Assembly: GCF_000220395.1 (NCBI RefSeq)
Contig: NW_004087590.1
Location: 1 to 34,469 of the forward strand
Direction of reading: 5' to 3'
Length of the DNA: 34,469 nucleotides
DNA from: Ichthyophthirius multifiliis
Taxonomy: Eukaryota; Ciliophora; Oligohymenophorea; Hymenostomatida
The translations under genes and the position numbers were made by a program. Within the stretch, counting starts at the first letter, position 1. The number at the start of each line of letters is the position of its first letter. A model generated the notes under the pieces. It did no database searches. It was given only the letters and a program-made list of their open reading frames with translations, and was not told where the DNA came from. Below are positions 24,514 to 34,469 of this stretch, piece after piece.

Positions 24514-26680
24514 TTATATATTTTTTATTATAAATAATAAGCTTAGAAAGGATTAGAAAATATAATGAGTTGGTTTTATGTAAACAAATGCTTTTTATGG
24601 AATTTATAAAGATAAGAAATATAATACGAAGTATTATTAAATATATATAAAATAAAAATTAATATATTTTATTCTAATGTATAATTATAAATTAATATAT
24701 AGTATTATATATTTTTTAATATAAAAAAGATTTATTCTAAAAAAAACTAATGTAAAACATTTGATTAACTAGTTAATATTAGTAAAAGAATGAAAAGAAT
24801 AATTTAAAGTATAAAATTAATAATAGTTTTTATACTTAAGGAACTTAAAGTTTTTAACTAAGAAGAAAACAAAACATTTGAAATTTTCAATTAAGAAGAG
24901 TTTTTCAATAACACTTCCTATGAATTGAAATAAAAAATAGTTTCTAATTAACTTTTTAGTAAATTTTGTAATAATAATTAATATGTTTTAGACGCTTTTA
25001 TTTTTAAAAGACTACTTTATGATGTTTTTAATCTAGACTGTGTAAGATTTTATTAAAGACTTATTAATATAAATGATTAAATGAATGAATAAAGTTACAT
25101 TAAAAATACAAATAATAAAGACGTTTTAAATGCATTGGAATAACTTTATGAAGAAAGTAAAAAAAGAATATATGAAATTAATAAAACTGAAGAAAAAATA
25201 AATATTGATATATAAACTTTATAATAATTAGATAAAATTGATGATTTAGAAAATATAATAGAACTCGAAAAAATTATATAGGAATAATAATTATTCGAAT
25301 AAATATAATAATCAAAAAAATAATCATTGAATTAACGATAATAATAATCATTAAATTAACTATAATAATCTTAAATATAATCATAATAATCATTAAATTA
25401 ACTATAATAATCTTAAATATAATCATAATAATCGTTAAATTAACCCTAATAATCATTAAATTAACTCTAATAATCATTAAATTAACCCTAATAATCGTTA
25501 AATTAACCCTAATAATCGTTAAATTAAGCCTAATAATCTTAAATATAAGGAGATAAATTTTAAATATAATATGATCAATCTTAAATGTAAAAAAGAATCC
25601 AAAACTTCTAAATAAATCACAAAATAAAAATAAATTTCGACATAGACCCAAAACATTAATATATAAATTTAATTATAAAAGATATATTCGAAAGATACGA
25701 GAAATTCAATCCAATAAACGGCGAAAGATACATAATATGGATAAATACAAACGACTATAGAAAAGTAAAAGAAATCCAAGAGTACATAACGTCTTTTTTT
25801 TTAAAAAAAGATGAAAAAAGCCATCTTTATTATATTAGATAATTGCGAAATTTATTAAGAATTTCTTAAAATTATCGTTTTAGGAAAATTTAATAATTAT
25901 AAAATAAAAATAACTTAAAAGAATAACATGAAATCGAAAGTGTTCTTTTAGAATCGATTTTTTAAGAATTAGAGCTTTTTTAGTAATTAATTGAGTATGA
26001 CTAATTATAATTAAGTTAGAATTTAAACGAAGATGAAGATAAAAAACTGAAAAAAAGACAGTTCAAAATTTCATAAGAAAATCTTAATAAATTTAAACTT
26101 TTAACTAATAATATATAAGACTTAAATGTTTTTTTAATAGATGATATTAATTAGGATGGCGATAAATTCTTCTTTGCAGATTAAATACACTCGAAATTCA
26201 CTATTATTGTTAATTCAATAAATAAATCAGTTCAAAGATAGTAATTCATTAAAAAATATAGACCTAATTTTGTATAAATATTATATAAATATTAATTATC
26301 AATCGTAATTAATATAAAAAGGTTATTTTAGTAGAACCTAATATATGTGTTTTAAGAGAAATTTCAGTTTTTTAACATATGATTTCAGAAAATGGAGTAA
26401 ATCCAATATATGAATTAAGAATGATAATATATAATGAAAAATTAGAGAATGAAAAAATAATAAATTAAGTCAAAAAAGAAAATCTGGCAACAGAAAAAAT
26501 AGTTAAAATCAAAAATTAAATACCAGACAGTATAGATGATTATAATAATCGAGTAAAAATAATATAAAAAAAAACTAATACAAGATAAGGAGGAGTATAA
26601 TAATAACCAACGTAGATATATATAAATATAAAATATATAAAAGTTAAATATAATAAAATATATATAAATAACAATTAGTG

Positions 26681-26711
<31 letters not shown>

Positions 26712-27390
26712 ATATATTTATTTATATATCTATATATTTATCTTATTATTTTGTTGTTAATATAGTATTATAGTAGATAAAAGAGAATTTAGAAGTGATT
26801 TACCTTCAATTTTATACCATGAAGGTTTTAATGTTGTTCCTGTTTAGTTAGAAGTAGGTGACTATATTTTAAGTAAAGAAATTGCTATAGAAAGAAAGTC
26901 TGTATAAACACATGATCTTATTTCTAGCTTTAAAAGCGGAAGATTAGATAAATAATTATTAGAAATGTAAAAGAAATATAAAAAATGTTATTTATTAATT
27001 GAATTTGCGGATGAAATTAATTTTAATTTAGAATCTATAAATTATAATATATATGGATTTGATAATAATAATAATAATAATAATAGTATAAATAGTAATG
27101 AACCTCAGAAAAAAAATAGATTTGCAATTCTTACTTAATATTTATCAGCACTTATTATATTATACCCAAATGTTAATATTATATGGTCTAGAGGTCCTGA
27201 ATTTACAGCCAGAATTTTCCAAAACCTTAAATAGAATGTAGTAGAGCCTTATTTATAAGAATATATAAATTTACAAAAAAAGAACGAGAAAAACGATGAA
27301 GATATATTTGTAGTAGAACAATAATATTTTGAAAATATAGAAAATAATTTAAAGGAAAACAATTTTTTTAATTAATTAGAAGAATAATGA
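24012..27390 (+). CDS. XPF/Rad1/ERCC4 DNA repair endonuclease subunit, lacking HhH2
   Basis: ATG at 24012-24014, TGA at 27388-27390. Introns 24454-24546, 24702-24729 (28 nt, tentative), 26272-26321 and 26612-26765 fit phase exactly and give 1,017 residues. The N-terminal half is the degenerate XPF helicase-like region (ILIMSEGTGLYNVIAEYL, LYLQGGIFSISTNILIFDLL). The middle carries a 7-residue repeat array. VILVEPNICVLREISVF leads into the ERCC4 nuclease domain: IIVDKREFRSDLPSIL, VGDYILSKEIAIERKS, and LLIEF. XPF pairs with ERCC1 to cut 5' of bulky lesions and crosslinks. The motif reads ERK-SVQTH-D, two residues longer than the usual ERK-x3-D. The protein stops about 60 residues after the nuclease core with no helix-hairpin-helix domain, normally the ERCC1-binding element. 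Confidence 0.93.
25321..25552 (+). repeat. 21-bp minisatellite inside XPF encoding heptapeptides QQSLNQ(P/L) and QQSQIQS
   Basis: About 11 consecutive 21-bp units in frame. Type A is TAATAATCATTAAATTAACC-like and type B TAATAATCTTAAATATAATC-like. Types A and B alternate early, then type A runs with CCC/CTC endings. Under the ciliate code they encode QQSLNQP/L and QQSQIQS. The opposite strand shows a long Ile/Asn/Leu frame, a shadow of the array. Confidence 0.9.
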
Positions 27391-28354
27391 AATTTTATTA
27401 AACAGTATTAAATTAAATACTTTAAATTATAATATATATATATTTTTTAATTTAAATACGTGTTTTAAATAAAAATCTAATTATAATAAATATAATATTA
27501 TAAATATATATTTATAAATATATATTTATATATATATTATTATATATTAATATATTATAATATATTTTTAATTATTAATTTTGTTTAATTTATTTAATAA
27601 TATCTATAATTTTTATTATTATATTCATTTAATAAAAAAATATTTTAAATATATATATTTTATTTTTGTCATTATATTAAAAATATTTAAATATATGTTT
27701 TATCTTTTTAGAATGTTAAACAACTTAAATTTTATATATAAAAATTTACAAATATTTAATATTAAAATTAAATTGTTAAATTTAAAAAAAAATTATTTAT
27801 TTTTCAAAATAATTTAATATTATATATTATATATTAAAATAAAATTTTTAATAAACAATTAGATATTTTATTTCCCTCTATTTCAAAAATTGAGAATAAA
27901 ATAAGTTAAAAAATATAAACATATATAAATAAAGTAATGTCTTAAAAATTATATATATATAAATTAAAATAATGTAATATTATTTGTATTTTTATAATTA
28001 ATAATATAAATGTATATATTATATTTATATTTTAAAAAAAAGATTTTTTATAAAAAATTGTAGCATAAAAATTTTGCAATCATATATAAGATATAAATAC
28101 TAAATAATAAATTTAAAAATACTATAATTAAAATCAAAATTATATATAAAAAATATTCTAACAAATAAAAAAAATAATATTTAATATTAAAATCATATTT
28201 AAAACTAGATAAATAAATATTATTAATTATACAAAATAAAAAAAAATAATAATAAATAATAATGAAAAATATAATTATATAAGATTTTTAAAAGTTTAAA
28301 AAAATGATAATAAGATAAAAAATATATATAATATATTAAAATTAGTTATGTATA

Positions 28355-28385
<31 letters not shown>

Positions 28386-28823
28386 GTTTATTTATATTTT
28401 ATATATATAAATTTTTTTATAATTAATTTTTCATTAATGTTAATAATTATTTTATATATTTTTTATTTATTTTATTTTAAATAACAATTTAAATATCTAA
28501 AAATTTTTAAATATTTATTCATTTGTTCTTTATTTTTTTTTATTTTTTTTCTTAATTTATTATATGAAAATTTATTTTAATTTTTTTAGAAAAATATGAT
28601 ATTTGCAAAATTAATTTATAAAATATTATAAATAATTTTTTATTGTTTTATTTTTATTAATTAAATATAAAAATTGTTATCTTTTTTTTTTTTTTTAATT
28701 TATAAATTTTTAAATAAATAACATTAAAAACATAACTATTTATTAAATAAAAAATAAAAAAAAAATATTATTTATATTAAAATAAATATAAATATAATAA
28801 AAAATTATAAATTATATTTAAAA
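27391..28823. other. 1.4-kb AT-rich spacer
   Basis: This lies between the XPF and polytopic membrane protein genes, both on the plus strand. It is the most A/T-biased long stretch of the window apart from the left end, with T-runs at 28520-28550 and 28681-28696 and TA tracts near 28356-28375. A frame near 27581 is Ile/Phe/Tyr/Lys low complexity and is not supported as a gene. Confidence 0.5.
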
Positions 28824-31800
28824 ATGTTGACAAAACAATAAATAAACATGAACCGATAACATTCTATAAATGACTGGACTTTAAATGAAAAAAGTCGTTT
28901 AATATAAATGCAAAAAATCAATTCTATTTTATAATTATTATTTGCTGTTGGTTTATTTATAACAGGGTATTTTTTTGAAAGTTTCTATCCTTGTTTACCG
29001 AATATAATATTAGTAATTATCGGATTTATATTAATGGTATATGCATTATTGACTATAAATTGGATTTTTACTTAATCTTAAGAAACAATTGAAAAATAAA
29101 ATATTATAATGGCTTCCCCTTTAAAATCTTTAAAAGCAGATATTTAAATAAATGAAGATGGAATAGAAATATCAGATAAAAAGATACATAGATTCATACT
29201 ATTTATATCTATAATTATGCTCATCGCAGTTATTGTAGATTCTGTTTCAATTCTTATATACAAAGATACTGTTTATTATTATTTTTAGGCTAACTAATAG
29301 ATTGCAAACAAATGTAATTATATATATTATTATTTTTTTTTTAAAAAAAAAAATATTATAAAGAAATGCTTTTAGATATAAATTAAGAATATAAAAAAAT
29401 AATAATATGTTTAAAAGTATTTTCTGTATTAAATATTATTTCTATATCTTTTACAATTTTTGTTGCTTTTATTTTCTGTAAAAGCTTTAAAGCTATTAGA
29501 TTTTTACTTATATTTTTTTGCTTTATTACTGTAAATATATATATATCTATATGTATTATTTTTTATTTAAAAAGCTTTTTTTTGTGGGGGGTTATTGTAT
29601 ATGTGTAATTCGGCCAATTATTTTAAAGATATAAATGCTTTGACTTATATTGCTAACTTTTAATTGACTTTAAGTTTATTTTATTTATCGATTATATTTA
29701 TTATTTTGATTTTTTGTATATTAATCATAAATGGTATTTAAAATAAATTCGCTTTCTTCTCGTTTGGGTCAGCACTTCTAGTTCTTACTTTAATTTTAAT
29801 AACATACGACGGATAATTATATAGAAATGCTCAAGAAATAAATATTTAAATAAGTAAAAACTGCCAAAATGGAATGTAGCTTTTACATGAAGAAAATTTA
29901 ATAAATTCAGGCTGTCACGAAAAGTATCTTTTTAAAAATTAAAATCAAATATATCCAGATTGTGATAAAACTTAATAAGCTATACAATGGGAAAAAGATT
30001 CAAATTAATACAATACAAAAAAATCAAATGAAATAGCTTGCTTAAATTTTAAATGTTGTGGTATAGCAGGAAAGGTATACGCTGATTATTTTTATTTGAT
30101 AGGATTAATAGGTAAATATATATATTTATATTATTATATATTGATATATACATATATATATATAAATATATTTTATATATTTATATTTATGTTTATTTAT
30201 TTATATAATTATTTATTAGGACTTTTTATAGTATTTTTATCTTTTATAATAATTGGGTGTTCATATTATTTATCAGAAAGTAAAAGTGAGAATCATATTT
30301 TTGATAATAATTTTAAGACTGAAATAATAATATTATTAATTGGTTTATGTATTATATTATTTTGGGTTTTTTTGACTATTTTTAAAATGTAGACTCCTGT
30401 TAAATAAAACCCTAATGTTAGTACTAAAATCATTCCTTTACCTTAAAATATTTAACCGGAAATTAATTATACACTAGAAGATGTCGTTTCTTAGGTTAAA
30501 TGTAATAAATAATTCGATTAATATTATGAAATTGTAAATAATAAAAAACTAAGTGATTTACCTGAATTTTAGTCTGAAAATAATATCAGAATGTCTATTA
30601 AAGTTACTTATTTTACTATTTAAATTAACTAAACTTACAATAAAAACATAAAAATCTTCGATGAGAGATATATAGACGCTTTTGGCGAAAAAATAAGTGA
30701 AGATCAACATTTTTTGGCTGTAGAAGGGCAGTCTACATAATTGCTTTTATTTTTTAATAAATATGTATGTATAAACCCTTATAATGAGAATTAAAAACGT
30801 AATTTTTTTTTTTTTTGTTATATATAGTTTTTTATTTATTTAAAAGATGATTTATAAGTAAAAATCGAAAAAATAAATCAAACTTCAAAAAAACAAGTTT
30901 TTTACAAAAAATAAACCAATAATAATGAAACATGGGAAAGTAATTAAAAAGAACTCTAATTATAAATATAATTCCAGACAATATAAATAACAGTCCTAGA
31001 TTACGAAACAAATCTTCCTTTAAACCAAAAAATAAAACTAGAACTATATGAAGATCAAAGATAGTGTTTAATGTAAACTTAAGAGCCTTATTTGTCATTA
31101 AGTGGTATATAAAAAGTGTTCTAGTTAAATAATATATACCTAAAAACATACACTCTATTCGTTCATGCGGAAGGATATAATTATTCGTGTTTAGAAATAA
31201 ATGAAGGGGATGATTCTAGGGATATTTTTATGTATAAATAGACCTAAAATAAGGAAGAAATGAGAATTGTTTTAGTTTGGAATGAAAAAAGAGTCTCTGA
31301 TCTAGATCTTTTTGTAGTTTTTAAACAAAATGATAAAAATGAGTGTATTGTAAGCTTTTTAAATAGATAGTGCTAAGGTATTTTATTCGAGGAGTCTTTT
31401 ATGAAAAAAAATAGTCAGAGTATTAAAATAAATAAATATGGAATTAATAATTACCTTGTTTTTGTAAAATAAAATATTTCTTAGTAAAAATATGTCGATT
31501 ATTTAAATATTGGAAAAAAAGATATTAATAATTTATTAATATAATCGGGCGCTAAAGTACTAGTATATATATACGATTTCTAATTTCCGGCTTTCTAAAG
31601 TAATATATTGTCTATAAATGATGAAGAGGTGTAAGATGAAATCAATCTGGCATGGTTAGTAGGCTGTTTTAGTGGATCTTTGGGGAATAAAATGTTTGAA
31701 TTGAATAAATTCTGGACTATTTATTCAGAATACTAGTATATTTATAAGAAAGAAAATTAATATATGCCTACAGCAGAAATATGTACCAAATTTTGGAAAT

Positions 31801-31832
31801 ATTTAAAGACTAATAATGGTAAAATATAATGA
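28824..31832 (+). CDS. Polytopic membrane protein with tetraspanin-like CCG segment and Cna-B/DUF2135-like C-terminal region
   Basis: ATG at 28824-28826, TGA at 31830-31832. Introns 29314-29363, 30112-30219 and 30765-30827 fit. The product is about 928 residues. The first half has about eight hydrophobic segments (for example LLFAVGLFITGYFF, FILFISIIMLIAVIVDS, LLVLTLILITYD, FIVFLSFIIIGCSYYL, IIILLIGLCIILFWVF). A cysteine-rich loop between them ends FKCCGIAG, like the large loop of tetraspanins. The soluble tail contains ITVLDYETNLPLNQKIKLEL (Cna-B/prealbumin-like) and MRIVLVWNEKRVSDLDLFV, which resembles the DUF2135-type pattern RIVLxWgxxPxDLDlHl. Function is unknown; a surface or ciliary membrane protein is a guess. 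One base is in excess near 29576-29591 (T8 or G6 run), unless a 22-nt intron at 29553-29574 is real. Confidence 0.72.
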
Positions 31833-31865
31833 TTTATATATATATATATATATATTATTTTATTT

Positions 31866-32476
31866 TCATTGTTTTATAATGATATTAAAATTTGACTTTT
31901 ATTTTGGGAATAATTTCCTTCTAATTTGCATTTTAAAAGCCAAAAAATTATTAAAATCAAAGCTTTGTTTTTAAATGGAGAAATTCGTAGATTTTTCTTA
32001 AAAAAAACTATTTTTCATATTTCTTTAATCTTTAAAATAAAATTTTTGTTGGTCTTTTTTTTAAATTTAAAAGTCGAATAGTTACAAATTAAGTGTATTT
32101 TTAAAATTTCGTTATATTTAAACTGACATTGAATGCTTTTTTAATGTTTACTAATGTTAAAATTATTTATTAATAAATTAATCTTTATCGAAATTAGAAC
32201 AAGAATTTTAAAGATTTTTTTACTTAGTGTTTGTAGATAAATGTATTATTGGTTTTAAAATATCACTTTTTATAGAATCATTAAAAGATTTCATCTTAAA
32301 TTTTTATTCTATTAATTATTTTTATATTTTTCCTGATTATAAGAAATTAAATTTATCATCATATTTTATATATATGTCATTATTTGATGTCTTAAATTTC
32401 TGTAAAATATTGGAACTATAGAACGATTCATTTATATGTTTCTTAAAAATTAAATATTTATATATATAAAATGATA

Positions 32477-32509
<33 letters not shown>

Positions 32510-32674
32510 TTATATCTATATTTATATGTATTTTTATATATTTATATATTTATATATTTATACTTAAGATAAATTTTTATTTTTTAAAATTTATTCTTAA
32601 TAATAGTTATTTTCATTATAAAAATTATTAATTAAAAATGATTTTTTTTATACTCTAGTGCTAATTTTTAATTG

Positions 32675-32707
<33 letters not shown>

Positions 32708-32950
32708 ATTATTATTATTATTATCTTAATTGTTCTAATAATTATCATTTATTTCATTATATACATAATTTTTATTATTTACTTCATTTTTTTTTTTTTA
32801 ATTATTATCACATTTTTCATATTTTTAATTATTTATATTATTATTATCAATAATATATTCATTTTTTTAATCATTATCATTATTTTATTCATCTTTTTTA
32901 TTATTTTAATTAATATTTGTATTATTTTTTATAAAATTATTATTTATCAT
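31866..32950 (-). CDS. Asn/Gln-rich hypothetical protein (320 aa)
   Basis: ATG at 32948-32950, TGA at 31866-31868, with one phase-0 intron (32442-32563, 122 nt). Exons of 387 and 576 nt are both whole codons. The first 100 residues are very Asn-rich with short Asn and Gln runs made by (AAT)n and (TAA)n. Then come QLKISTRVQKKSFLINNF and, after the intron, KHINESFYSSNILQKF, a Q/K-rich middle and the C-terminal FNNFLAFKMQIRRKLF. No known domain was recognised; it looks largely disordered and basic. The stop lies 33 bp past the 3' end of the convergent membrane-protein gene, so the two 3' UTRs must overlap or be very short. The plus strand over exon 1 shows an Ile/Leu frame that is only its complement. 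Confidence 0.65.
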
Positions 32951-33039
32951 AAGTTATTATATTATTAATTCTTCACTAGTTTAATTTTAATTTTAATTTA
33001 ATTAGTGTGTATTATTAGTTTATATTAATTTTTTAAAAA

Positions 33040-34244
33040 TCATATCTCTATATTTAATTATAATATATATATATATTTTTTATATTAATACCTTTGTTTA
33101 TTTTTTATAAAGATTTTTTATTATAAATTTAATATAACTTCTTAAGGAAATTTATTAATCAAAATATTTTTATGTATATATATAAATTTACATACTTAGC
33201 TTTCTATTTTTATAGTATATTTATATACTTTATTTAATTATCCATTTACTTTTTCCAATAACTCATCTCCAAAAAAACATATTTAATTTAATTCACAAAT
33301 CTAAACATATTAACTTTTATTCGAGTCAACGAATCTATCAACAGAACATTTTCCTTCCAATAAAACATAAATAAACTACCCTTCATTACCTTCTTATGTT
33401 AATCTTACTCCTTTAACTCCTGTGGTAACTTTAAAATTAAATAATAAAGCATTTTTAGTATTAGTAGATTTAATATTATTTAGAAATGGTATCAAAAAAA
33501 ATAAAGCATTTTCTTTTTTTTTATTTTCTTAACAAATAATTTATTATATATTCTAAAATTCATTTCTATAAATAATTATACAACAAGTTTTTTCTAAAGC
33601 AATAATACTTGTATTTTTATTACTTTCCTATATATAAAATATAATAATATATATATTTATATAATATTTTATATAAAACTTATATATCTTAATGACAGAA
33701 ACCATTTCCTATATTAAGTTCATTTTTAAAATTCCCATATTGTTTTATTAAACTTATTTTATTATCATTTGATTAATATGCACTTGATTAATATTATTTT
33801 TTAAATGTATTAGTAATTTTTTTGACCATAATAGCGCATTTTCCATATATTATTAAATATAATTTATTATTAAAATCTTCTTTTTAATTAATTATTTGTT
33901 AATATGGTTCAAAATATTCTAATGTCATAGATTTACATAACTTTTATATTATAAAATTAATAGTTTTTAGTTTTTTTAATATATTTATTACATATAAATA
34001 TGTACTTATAATAAAATATTTTGATCTTCAGCATTTTCAGAAAATAAATTTTTTATATATTCAAAGTCTTTAATGTAATTAAAAATAAACTTTTTTATTA
34101 CTAAATAAATTAAATAATATATATATTTTACTTTGGCATCTTTATTTGATTTTTATTTGAATGCTAAAATATTATAAAGTATTTTTATATTTTTGTTATG
34201 CTTTTTGATTAATATATTAGATATAAATATATGATTATAATAAA

Positions 34245-34291
<47 letters not shown>

Positions 34292-34410
34292 CTATATAAT
34301 TATATATATAAATATATATATACATTACTACATTTTTTTATAAAATTAGACTTTAAATATTTTCTATTATCAATTTACTTGATATTTTTTTTTTTTANAG
34401 GATTTATCAT
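33040..34410 (-). CDS. Tandem cyclic nucleotide-binding-domain-like protein with degenerate binding cassettes
   Basis: ATG at 34408-34410, TGA at 33040-33042. Introns 34201-34323, 34090-34131, 33941-34005 and 33628-33679 are all phase 0 and give 362 residues. The N-terminus is lysine-rich. FIFNYIKDFEYIKNL precedes the first beta-roll (LYLIIYGKCAIMV, SIIALEKTCCIIIYRNEF). A second beta-roll follows (FIYVLLEGKCSVDRF, ICFFGDELL, YKYTIKI). These match the large ciliate family of CNB-domain proteins. In neither domain do I see the intact phosphate-binding cassette: the first lacks FGE, and the second has FGDELL but no Arg before the following strand. cAMP/cGMP binding is therefore doubtful. An undetermined base (N, 34398) falls in codon 5. 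Confidence 0.72.
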
Positions 34411-34469
34411 TTATTTATTATTAAAATTTTAAAATTTTTTATTATTTTTTTTTTTAAAAAAAAATAATA

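Noticed and set aside
25321-25552. Regularly spaced repeats as a CRISPR array
   Set aside because: Units are contiguous with no unique spacers, lie in frame inside XPF, and the organism is a eukaryote.
25274-25651. Minus-strand frame with repeated Ile/Val/Asn/Leu units
   Set aside because: It mirrors the 21-bp in-frame minisatellite of XPF; the plus strand carries a phase-consistent 1,542-nt exon there.
27581-27817. Plus-strand frame of 78 codons in the 1.4-kb spacer
   Set aside because: Only Phe/Ile/Tyr/Asn/Lys low complexity with no motif; TGA is rare by chance at this base composition, so open frames mean little.
32672-32968. Plus-strand poly-Ile/Leu frame
   Set aside because: It is the complement of the Asn/Gln-rich first exon of the minus-strand gene at 31866-32950.

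Overview
The window reads as macronuclear DNA of an oligohymenophorean ciliate. It is extremely AT-rich. Every recognisable protein uses TAA and TAG as glutamine and ends at TGA, and coding exons are split by small, very AT-rich GT...AG introns, mostly 41-160 nt with one of 418 nt. The composition suits Ichthyophthirius multifiliis better than Tetrahymena, but that species call is inference. Read with the standard code the genes look shattered, so all models here use the ciliate nuclear code and reconstructed splicing.

Layout. Minus strand, 1-4.5 kb: a selenoprotein W-like Rdx protein with an in-frame UGA and a visible SECIS element, a DRC12/CCDC153-like axonemal coiled-coil protein, and a Rab5-like GTPase. 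Plus strand, 5.8-12 kb: a PWWP protein with TFIIS-like regions, a Q/N-rich coiled-coil protein, and a Polo-like kinase. A small minus-strand hypothetical gene lies at 12.5-12.8 kb. Plus strand, 13.9-20.2 kb: a Na+/K+-type P-type ATPase alpha subunit and the spliceosomal HAT-repeat protein Crooked-neck/CRNKL1/Clf1. Minus strand, 20.8-23.7 kb: an unrecognised 222-residue protein and a histidine acid phosphatase-like protein that lacks the catalytic HD pair. Plus strand, 24.0-31.8 kb: the XPF/Rad1 nuclease (no C-terminal HhH2) and a large polytopic membrane protein with a Cna-B/DUF2135-like tail. Minus strand, 31.9-34.4 kb: an Asn-rich hypothetical protein and a tandem cyclic-nucleotide-binding-domain protein.

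These are unrelated housekeeping and signalling genes packed with short A/T spacers. I see no operon, mobile element, CRISPR array or convincing RNA gene. The clearest unusual signals are the selenocysteine gene in a genome where UGA is the only stop codon, several proteins with lost or replaced catalytic or ligand residues, and glutamine-rich repeats written almost entirely in reassigned stop codons. Several gene models need a single-base homopolymer correction, which suggests assembly indels more than pseudogenes.
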